In this document: positions 57,537 to 64,000 of the stretch, piece by piece
How the letters are laid out: every line of letters starts with the position of its first letter
Numbering within the stretch: position 1 is the first letter of the stretch
Assembly (NCBI GenBank): GCA_031547595.1
Contig: JAVBRU010000037.1
Location: 25,297-89,296 of the forward strand
Length of the DNA stretch: 64,000 nt
Reading direction: 5' to 3'
DNA from: JAVBRU01 sp031547595
GTDB taxonomy: Bacteria; Bacillota; Clostridia; Christensenellales; Aristaeellaceae
Made by a program: the position numbers and the translations under genes
The notes under the pieces: generated by a model
The model's input: the letters and a program-made list of their open reading frames with translations, nothing else
Told to the model about the DNA's origin: nothing
The model's database searches: none

Positions 57537-59777
57537 TCATCCTTTCAGTGCTGTGTTGTCGGCGGCGGCGTGCTGCGCGCGGAATTGCCCCGCAGTGACG
57601 CCCTCGGTGCTCTTAAACTTCCTCAAAAAGCTGGACACATCCACATACCCCACTTCTGCCACCAGGTCTTGTATGCTGCGGTTGGTGGTTAGCAGCAGCC
57701 GCCGGAACTGGTTGAGGCGCAGCCAGGACACATACTGCGCAAAGCCCATGCTCACATCCTCTTTCAGTATCGTGTTGATCCGGTTTTTACCGATGTGCAG
57801 GCTGTCAATCACCAGCTGCAGCGAAAAATCGGCCTGCGTGTAATGGCCCGCAATGAAATCCAGCAGTTGCTTTTTGACCAGGATATCGCTGAGCTGTATT
57901 TTACTTTTTACCTGCGCGCAAAAATCGGCCACCATATCGCGGATGTTGTGCAGGAAGGCTTCTTCCGTATCCAGCGTCATCAGGGCAGTCAGCTGCTTGC
58001 TGTCCGGATTGATGTTGAAGGGGCGCACGCTGTCCACTATCGTGTTGACCAGACTTACGCTGTGCAGCCGGAGCAGCAGCACGGAGTTCGGCTCGTTTTG
58101 CAGCCAGGCGAACACTTGCGAAAGCGCGCGCTGTGCGATCGTCTGATCGCCCTGCCGGATGCTTTCAATCAGCAGGGATTTGGCGGCCTGGGGGATTGTG
58201 CCAACGGCATAGGGGGCCTTTTCCTCGTCCGGGGTATCATTGTAAAAGAAGAGGCGCTGCGTAGATGTATACTGGGAATGTACCGCGGTGGACGCCGCTT
58301 CCAGGTAGGAGTCGTGAAGCTCCAGGGGGCTTTGATACGCGTTACCCACGCCAATGATCCCATCTACGCCCTTGCTTTGCAAAAAGGCCAAAAGTTCGCG
58401 CGCAATTTCATGGCTTCTGGCCGCATGGCGCTCTGCTGGTGCCGCATAATTGATAATCATACATACGGCATGATCGCGAAACAGCTCCCCGCTCATGCCG
58501 TGTGTGTGCGGAGATTGAAAAAGGGCGCACAGCTCCATCAGATGGTCTGCCGCATCGGCTTGTGCAGGAGGAAGCTGAATAAAAAGGGCAAAATTGAAAG
58601 GGTGTTCAAACGAGAAATCGGCGCAGCTTGCCAGATACTCCAGCTCTGCCATGCCGGATACACTGCCGCCAGCCAGCTTGATGCACAGCTGCGCCAGCAT
58701 CATGGTGTTCTGGCTGTTCAGGCGCAGCGCCAAGGCTTCTTTTTCTTCTTCCGTTTGCGCAAACTGCTTTTTAATCAGATGCAGCTCGTTCCCATCCCGC
58801 CTGGGCAAATTCTGGCCCACGATTTCCCGGGCGAGGTTGCGGATGGGCTGGTAGTTGAACAGCGCGATTGCCACAGCCAGGCAGAAGCAGGAGACCAACA
58901 GCACGATCATCCACATACGCAGCGTGCCATTGTCGCCGGAATATACTGTGTACACTTGATTGAGGTCAGCTGCCATCACGTACGTTATCCCACGGTTGCT
59001 CAAATCACGCACAATGCAAAGATTATCCTGTGGATGTTCAAAAAAGCCAATTCCTTTCACCTTATACACCTCGGCCTCTGGAAGCCGGGGGGCAACGCCT
59101 TGAAGCACTTCAAAGGCCATGCCGTCGGCGGCATTTTTGTACATAAAAAGGTCGCCCCGCACATCCCCCATATATTCGCGAAGATAAGAGGTGATCAGAG
59201 AAGTGCGAATCATAAACGAAAATACATAGACCTCCCGGCTGTCCGCTAGCAAAATGGGGTTCATGTAAACCAGCAGCCGGTCAGCAGAGCCTGGTGCTTT
59301 GGGAGACACCTGCATAAGGGTAGGCAAAGTGACCTTCAAAAGATTGGTGAAGAACTGGTTGGTAGAGAGATTATAGTTATCCTCAAACAGCTGCTCAAAT
59401 TCTGCATAGGGTATCGTCTGGTTGGCCACAGAGATCCTGTCACTGCCTCTTTGATAACAGGAGACGATCACACTGTTGTCCAGTTCGTTTTGAATCCATG
59501 CCAGCGCCTGAGCCACATACATGCCGGTGTTGCCGCCATCCTTCAGCCTGCTGCTGCGCGGGGAAAAGTGCTTTTCTATCAGCGTGTCCATGCTGCTAAG
59601 CAGCGCGTCCACGCTGGAAATGGCACGGGCAAAGTTGCTGGTGATGGCATTTCCAACATGCAGCCGGTTGTTATTGGTGTTGTATGTCTGTATGACCATG
59701 GAAAACACAAGCACAGGGATCATGATGGTAAGCACCGATATGAGGTAGCGGATTCGAAGGCTTTTTTTGCGTAGCAT
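57537..59777 (-). CDS. Membrane-bound AraC-family regulator with extracellular sensor
   Basis: 746 aa. Two transmembrane segments (IRYLISVLTIMIPVLVFSMV near residues 8-27, and MWMIVLLVSCFCLAVAIALF near 293-312) enclose an extracellular sensor of about 260 residues; a long cytosolic linker leads to the C-terminal double helix-turn-helix (FSLQLVIDSLHIGKNRINTI, IQDLVAEVGYVDVSSFLRKF). This layout senses a ligand outside the cell, probably together with a binding protein. It diverges from importer 4 and overlaps the GRE 2 start, so it may control both. The start is ATG 59777 behind GAGGGGGAA. Confidence 0.88.
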   Translation of the reverse strand: MLRKKSLRIRYLISVLTIMIPVLVFSMVIQTYNTNNNRLHVGNAITSNFARAISSVDALLSSMDTLIEKHFSPRSSRLKDGGNTGMYVAQALAWIQNELDNSVIVSCYQRGSDRISVANQTIPYAEFEQLFEDNYNLSTNQFFTNLLKVTLPTLMQVSPKAPGSADRLLVYMNPILLADSREVYVFSFMIRTSLITSYLREYMGDVRGDLFMYKNAADGMAFEVLQGVAPRLPEAEVYKVKGIGFFEHPQDNLCIVRDLSNRGITYVMAADLNQVYTVYSGDNGTLRMWMIVLLVSCFCLAVAIALFNYQPIRNLAREIVGQNLPRRDGNELHLIKKQFAQTEEEKEALALRLNSQNTMMLAQLCIKLAGGSVSGMAELEYLASCADFSFEHPFNFALFIQLPPAQADAADHLMELCALFQSPHTHGMSGELFRDHAVCMIINYAAPAERHAARSHEIARELLAFLQSKGVDGIIGVGNAYQSPLELHDSYLEAASTAVHSQYTSTQRLFFYNDTPDEEKAPYAVGTIPQAAKSLLIESIRQGDQTIAQRALSQVFAWLQNEPNSVLLLRLHSVSLVNTIVDSVRPFNINPDSKQLTALMTLDTEEAFLHNIRDMVADFCAQVKSKIQLSDILVKKQLLDFIAGHYTQADFSLQLVIDSLHIGKNRINTILKEDVSMGFAQYVSWLRLNQFRRLLLTTNRSIQDLVAEVGYVDVSSFLRKFKSTEGVTAGQFRAQHAAADNTALKG

Positions 59778-59824
59778 CGTATTTTCCCCCTCAGACACAT
59801 AGATCCCTGCGCGCTGTTATCTAT

Positions 59825-59853
59825 AGTTTAATCAATATTTATTGCGCTGGCAA
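59825..59853 (-). promoter_or_regulatory. Possible promoter of the AraC sensor gene
   Basis: On the minus strand TTGCCA (59853-59848), 17 bases, TAAACT (59830-59825), 47 bases before ATG 59777. Confidence 0.45.
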
Positions 59854-59978
59854 GAGCATCATTCTGGAACGTGCCAACTTGCATACTTTGTGCCAAATGG
59901 CATATTAGCGGGCAAAAAGCACAGGAAAGGGTATGAGCCACCGGGACAAATGGCACACCGGATGGCCTTTTTTACAAA

Positions 59979-60007
59979 TTGATTCTTTGCTTTGCAACCC
60001 CTATAAT
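59979..60007 (+). promoter_or_regulatory. Promoter of importer 4
   Basis: TTGATT (59979-59984), 17 bases, TATAAT (60002-60007), 35 bases before ATG 60043. About 125 bases separate it from the divergent AraC promoter, leaving room for activator sites. Confidence 0.7.
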
Positions 60008-60042
60008 TGTAAACATCAAAGAGCTTGAGGGAGGAAAGTTCC

Positions 60043-61008
60043 ATGCACATCACCACCCCAAAGGATGCGCCGCCTCTTTTGCCCCGGCGCAGGCAGCCGC
60101 TTTCTTCCCGCCTTGGCAAGGACCTGGCGCGCAATAAATATGCCTATTTGATGTTTTTGCCGGTGTTTGCCTGGTATATCATATTCCAATACCTGCCGAT
60201 GACCAATATTGTGATTGCCTTTCAAAACTACAATATTTTCAAGGGTATCTCCGGCAGCGAATGGGTAGGGTTTGATAATTTTATTTCCTTTTTCAATCTT
60301 AGAACTTTCTGGCGCTTGATCCGAAACACGCTGATGCTCAGCCTCTATGGCCTGGTGCTGGATTTCCCCGCGCCGATCCTCTTGGCGCTGATGATCAATG
60401 AAGTGACGCACCGCCGCGCCCGCAAGGTGATGCAGACCATCAGCTACATCCCGCATTTTATATCAATGATCGTGGTGTGCGGTATGATCCGCGCTTTCTG
60501 CAGCAGCACAGGGCTGTTCAACAGCATCCGTTTGCTGTTTGGCGCGCCAGATACGTACAACCTGCTGAGCAATCCCGGGCTGTACCGCATCATCCACGTG
60601 GGCAGTTCCGTATGGCAGGGCTGCGGCTGGAGCAGCATCATCTACCTGGCCACGCTCTCCAATATTGATCCTACATTATACGAGGCCGCCTACCTGGATG
60701 GCGCTTCCCGCGTGCAGCGGATCGTTCACGTGACGCTGCCCGGGCTGGTACCGCTGATGACGATACAGTTTATCATGCGCCTGGGCCATATTCTGAGCGT
60801 GGGGTACGAGAAGGTCATCCTGCTGTACAATCCCTCGATCTATGAAACGGCAGATATCATTTCTACTTATGTGTACCGATACGGCCTGCTCGATGGCAAG
60901 TATAGCATGGGCGCGGCGGTCGGCCTGTTTAACTCTGTAATCAGCCTGATCATACTGGTATCCGTCAATGCTTTCTTCCGCAGGTTTACGGAAGAAAGCC
61001 TGTGGTGA
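60043..61008 (+). CDS. Sugar ABC transporter permease, LplB type (importer 4)
   Basis: 321 aa; YAYLMFLPVFAWYIIFQYLP is the first transmembrane segment, EAA loop YEAAYLDGASRVQRIVHVTL, ending RRFTEESLW. The start is ATG 60043 behind GAGGGAGGAAA; an in-frame ATG-like start at 60025 lies within the ribosome-site region. Confidence 0.92.
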   Translation: MHITTPKDAPPLLPRRRQPLSSRLGKDLARNKYAYLMFLPVFAWYIIFQYLPMTNIVIAFQNYNIFKGISGSEWVGFDNFISFFNLRTFWRLIRNTLMLSLYGLVLDFPAPILLALMINEVTHRRARKVMQTISYIPHFISMIVVCGMIRAFCSSTGLFNSIRLLFGAPDTYNLLSNPGLYRIIHVGSSVWQGCGWSSIIYLATLSNIDPTLYEAAYLDGASRVQRIVHVTLPGLVPLMTIQFIMRLGHILSVGYEKVILLYNPSIYETADIISTYVYRYGLLDGKYSMGAAVGLFNSVISLIILVSVNAFFRRFTEESLW

Positions 61009-61023
61009 GGGAGGGGAGAGAAG

Positions 61024-61911
61024 ATGTCCGTACATACCGATACACGCGGCGACAAGGTGTTCAGCGCCATCAACTTTTCTGTCCTTTGCGTACTGACCCT
61101 GATTTTTCTCTACCCTCTGTGGTATTGTGTGGTCGCCTCCTTTAGCGATCCGGGTCAGTTATTACGCCACACCGGCGCACTCTTTCGTCCCTTGGGGCTT
61201 AGCATCGAAGGGTACAGGGTGGTTTTCAATAACGCCAACATCTGGACGGGCTATAAGAACACGCTGATCTATGTGTTTGCCGGTACTGCGGTGAACATGA
61301 CGCTTACCATTCTTGGCGCATACGCGCTTTCCCGCCGCCGCATGATGTTCAAGGGCTTTATGACGGGTTTTGTCGCCTTTACGATGTATATTGGCGCGGG
61401 GCTGATCCCAAACTTTCTGCTTGTCAAAAACCTTGGCCTGTATAACAAATACAGCGCAATCATCCTCACCAGCGCGCTGTCCACTTACAACATGATTGTG
61501 ATGAAAACAGCCTTTGCCCATGTGCCGCAAAGCCTGGAGGAATCTGCCATGATGGATGGCGCAAATGATTTTGTCATCCTGTGGAGCATCCTTCTGCCGG
61601 TCGCCAAAGCGACAGTCGCCGTCATCACGCTGTTTTATGCCGTGGGGCACTGGAATTCCTGGTTTTCTGCCGCCATTTACCTGCGCGACCGTGATAAATA
61701 CCCGCTGCAGCTGTTCCTGCGCGAGATCCTGATGGCCAACTCCACCTCCACACTCGGGTCAGATGGCTCATCGCTGGATGGCATGTATTATATGGAAGCG
61801 GTGATCAAGTATTGCACGATCATCGTGGCCACTGTGCCCATTCTGTGCATTTATCCGTTTGTGCAAAAGTATTTTGTGGCCGGCGTGATGCTGGGTTCTC
61901 TGAAAGAATAG
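61024..61911 (+). CDS. Sugar ABC transporter permease, YtcP type (importer 4)
   Basis: 295 aa; six transmembrane segments beginning INFSVLCVLTLIFLYPLWYC, EAA-like loop LEESAMMDGANDFVILWSIL, ending KYFVAGVMLGSLKE. The start is ATG 61024 behind GGAGGGGAGAG, 15 bases after the first permease. Confidence 0.92.
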   Translation: MSVHTDTRGDKVFSAINFSVLCVLTLIFLYPLWYCVVASFSDPGQLLRHTGALFRPLGLSIEGYRVVFNNANIWTGYKNTLIYVFAGTAVNMTLTILGAYALSRRRMMFKGFMTGFVAFTMYIGAGLIPNFLLVKNLGLYNKYSAIILTSALSTYNMIVMKTAFAHVPQSLEESAMMDGANDFVILWSILLPVAKATVAVITLFYAVGHWNSWFSAAIYLRDRDKYPLQLFLREILMANSTSTLGSDGSSLDGMYYMEAVIKYCTIIVATVPILCIYPFVQKYFVAGVMLGSLKE

Positions 61912-61954
61912 AGCCTTTGGGCCGTTGCCCATAACATATAAAGGAGGGATTCCC

Positions 61955-63547
61955 GTGTTGAAAAAACTGTTTCTGCTCACCCTTGCCCTGATGCTGTTCA
62001 CCTGCACCGCCTTGGCGGACTACCAGTCGGACTACTATATTCCGCCGGTCGCAAACGAGGGACAGTACCCCGTTGTATCCGATGGCTCCGTCAGCCTCAG
62101 CTATTGGATGAGCATCAATGCCTCTGCCGTATCCTGGATTGCCAACAACGATGAAAACAGCGCCTGGAAGAAGTTCCAAGAGGTCACCGGCGTGGATCTC
62201 AAATTCATCCATCCTGCGGTGGGCACAGAGGCTGAATCTTTCAAGATCATGGTGGCATCCGGCGATTTGCCTGATCTGATCCAGTGCAGCTACGGCACCT
62301 ACACCGGCGGCCTGCCCCAGATGTATACCGACGGCCTGATTGTTGACCTGAAGCCCTATCTGGAGGAGTATGCCCCTCAATACTGGGAAGTGATCAATCA
62401 CGACCCGGATACCTTCCGCTATGTACAGGATGACGACAAGATTCTGGGCTTCTACCGCATCACCTATGACGATGCCAACCCCTGGACGCGTGCGAACCTG
62501 CGCCAGGACTGGCTGGACGAGTTTGGCATGGAAAGCCCTGTGACCATTGCGGATTACGAGGCGTACTTTGATGCCATTTTGGCCAACAAGCCTGGCGTCA
62601 CCCCGCTGACCATCAACCTGGAGAATGCCGAAACCCTCATGCCCTTCACCAGCGCGTTTGACCTGCTCAAGGCCTTCTATGTGGAAGACGGCGTTGTGAA
62701 GAACTACTACAATGCAGATCAACTGTACGATTTCGTATCGCTGATGAACAAGTGGTTCCAGAAGGGCTACATCTCCAAGGATTTTGCTTCTCTCACTGAC
62801 ACCGAGGTCATGGCGTTGTTTGATGGCGGCATGCTGGGCATGTATGTGGGCAGCTGCGATAACTGTGCGATCCGCACCGCCAACATGGATATCGAAGTAA
62901 CCAACGCCCGCTATATGCGCAAGGAAGCCGATTCTGTTGTAAAAACAGAAATTTTCGTAACGCCCGCCACCCAGAGCTGGCTCACGGTTGTCACCACCGC
63001 CTGCAAGGATATCCCTGCTGCGGTCGCCGCCATGAACTATGCGTATACCAAGGAAGGCGCTGAAACCTTCACCTTCGGTATTGAAGGCGAGCATTTCAAC
63101 TACGATCCCGTTACCGGCATCCCCACCTTTACCGAATTTATGACCAACAACCCCAACGGCATGACCATATCCAACGTCAGCTATGTGTATAAGTGCCATA
63201 TCTCCAGCCGTTATAGCTTCCCCGACACCATCGGTATCCCGACGCTAAAGAGTGCGGACGGCACTACCATTGACGCGCGCGGCCTGTGGCGCGGCGAAAA
63301 CGATCCGCTGGTGAACGCCTCCCTGCGCCTGCCCGCCATGAAGCTGACCGCTGCCGAATCCCAGGAGCGCGCCGATGTGATGGCCGAGGTGGGCACGTAT
63401 GGCCAGGAAATGATCTATAAGTTTGTGGTGGGCACCGAATCGCTGGATAAGTTCGAGGCCTTCCAAAAGGAAATCATGGACATGGGCCTTCGGCGCGGGC
63501 TGGAAATCACACAGGGGGCATATGACCGCTTTATCGCCATCAAATAG
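61955..63547 (+). CDS. Extracellular sugar-binding protein (importer 4)
   Basis: 530 aa, family 1 type. Signal peptide LKKLFLLTLALMLFTCTALA/DYQ. The start is GTG 61955 behind AAGGAGGG (TTG 61958 is possible); no ATG fits. Mature segments such as VASGDLPDLIQCSYGTYTGG and MNYAYTKEGAETFTFGIEGE are typical. In this system the binding-protein gene comes after the permeases, unlike importers 2 and 3. A strong terminator follows. Confidence 0.92.
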   Translation: MLKKLFLLTLALMLFTCTALADYQSDYYIPPVANEGQYPVVSDGSVSLSYWMSINASAVSWIANNDENSAWKKFQEVTGVDLKFIHPAVGTEAESFKIMVASGDLPDLIQCSYGTYTGGLPQMYTDGLIVDLKPYLEEYAPQYWEVINHDPDTFRYVQDDDKILGFYRITYDDANPWTRANLRQDWLDEFGMESPVTIADYEAYFDAILANKPGVTPLTINLENAETLMPFTSAFDLLKAFYVEDGVVKNYYNADQLYDFVSLMNKWFQKGYISKDFASLTDTEVMALFDGGMLGMYVGSCDNCAIRTANMDIEVTNARYMRKEADSVVKTEIFVTPATQSWLTVVTTACKDIPAAVAAMNYAYTKEGAETFTFGIEGEHFNYDPVTGIPTFTEFMTNNPNGMTISNVSYVYKCHISSRYSFPDTIGIPTLKSADGTTIDARGLWRGENDPLVNASLRLPAMKLTAAESQERADVMAEVGTYGQEMIYKFVVGTESLDKFEAFQKEIMDMGLRRGLEITQGAYDRFIAIK

Positions 63548-63560
63548 TCCTACCCGGCGA

Positions 63561-63594
63561 ATGGGGCTGCTGTGACTGCGGCAGCCCCATTTTT
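63561..63594 (+). terminator. Rho-independent terminator after the importer 4 binding protein
   Basis: ATGGGGCTGC (63561-63570) pairs with GCAGCCCCAT (63581-63590), followed by TTTTTC. The stem core GGGGCTGC is shared with hairpins at 17229 and 30633. Confidence 0.88.
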
Positions 63595-63626
63595 CAACGG
63601 GAATGGCAAAAAAGGAGCGCGTGGAC

Positions 63627-64000
63627 ATGAAGGGACGCATTGTTTCGATCAAGCGGATGGCCGTGCATGACGGGCCGGGCATTCGCACCACCCTGTTTAT
63701 GAAAGGCTGCCCGCTGCGATGCCGGTGGTGCCACAATCCGGAGGGCATTTCACCCGCGCCCCAGCTGGCATATTATCCGCAAAAATGTGTTCACTGCGGC
63801 AATTGCGTGGCTCTTTGCGCGGCACATGGCATGGATGACGGCAGGCATGTGCTGCAGCGTGACAAATGCATCCTGTGCGGGAAATGCGAGGACGGCTGCC
63901 TGGGTTCTGCCCTCACCTTCTATGGCCGGGAAACGGACACGGAGGCACTGCTTCCGCTGCTTTTGGAGGATCGGCCCTTTTATGAGGCTTCCGGTGGCGG
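63627..64000 (+). CDS. Glycyl-radical enzyme activating protein (3' end outside window)
   Basis: The first 124 residues of a radical SAM activase. Visible are VHDGPGIRTTLFMKG, the cluster motif CPLRCRWC (residues 30-37) followed by HNPEG, and ferredoxin-type motifs CVHCGNCVALC and CILCGKCEDGC, the same layout as the activase at 21195. The start is ATG 63627 with AAGGAG eight bases upstream. The frame is open to the window edge. It follows the terminator of importer 4, so it begins a new or partly read-through unit. Its partner is either GRE 2 (55321) or a GRE beyond the window. Confidence 0.9.
   Translation, partial: MKGRIVSIKRMAVHDGPGIRTTLFMKGCPLRCRWCHNPEGISPAPQLAYYPQKCVHCGNCVALCAAHGMDDGRHVLQRDKCILCGKCEDGCLGSALTFYGRETDTEALLPLLLEDRPFYEASGG

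Overview
The window looks like chromosomal DNA of an anaerobic, fibre-degrading Bacillota (Clostridia; a Christensenellales-like gut or rumen organism is my best guess). Supporting signs are strong AGGAGG-type ribosome sites, near-consensus sigma-A promoters (TTGACA-17-TATAAT), LplA/LplB/YtcP-type sugar importers with no ATPase of their own, oxygen-sensitive glycyl-radical enzymes, and a dense set of plant-polysaccharide glycosidases. The taxon is inferred, not shown.

Layout. 1-5.0 kb: end of a GH127 beta-L-arabinofuranosidase, a Gfo/Idh oxidoreductase and a GH42 beta-galactosidase (+). 5.0-9.8 kb: a scrapyard with two near-identical HipA-like kinase genes (-) around remnants of a tyrosine integrase, a beta-helix protein and a GH3 glucosidase, plus repeats. 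9.9-13.3 kb (-): AraC regulator, glycosidase remnant, SGNH hydrolase, URO-D-like protein. 13.6-20.4 kb (+): importer 1, GH105 unsaturated rhamnogalacturonyl hydrolase and a GH112 phosphorylase. 20.6-25.6 kb (-): GH51 arabinofuranosidase, glycyl-radical enzyme, its activase and rhamnose mutarotase, with palindromic repeats between. 25.7-32.7 kb: AraC (-), then LamG protein, GH43 and importer 2 (+). 32.7-36.8 kb: repeats, a regulator remnant and two tandem Cys-tailed C-type-lectin-like proteins (-). 36.8-47.2 kb: a rare-sugar locus (2-hydroxyacid dehydrogenase, AroE-like, phosphotriesterase-like; DeoR regulator; FGGY kinase, FucI-like isomerase, D-psicose 3-epimerase-type enzyme, zinc dehydrogenase, Gfo/Idh oxidoreductase, cupin phosphoglucose isomerase). 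47.5-55.1 kb (+): a DUF6259-like putative glycosidase and importer 3, which has two tandem binding proteins. 55.3-59.8 kb (-): second glycyl-radical enzyme and a membrane AraC sensor. 60.0-64.0 kb (+): importer 4 and the start of a second activase.

How the genes fit together. The glycosidases point to pectin rhamnogalacturonan I with arabinan and galactan side chains: GH127, GH51 and GH43 remove arabinose, GH42 removes galactose, GH105 removes the unsaturated uronate from imported oligomers, and GH112 would split galactosyl-rhamnose phosphorolytically. Rhamnose mutarotase next to GH112 supports that reading. The 36.8-47.2 kb genes look like isomerisation, epimerisation, phosphorylation and redox handling of an unusual sugar.

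Other notable content: four families of intergenic palindromic or structured repeats, several of which end exactly at gene stop codons; a chain of hairpins between a binding-protein gene and its permease; a repeated element with a possible 22-codon ORF; and several gene remnants that show recent genome turnover. No tRNA, rRNA, CRISPR array or replication origin was seen.
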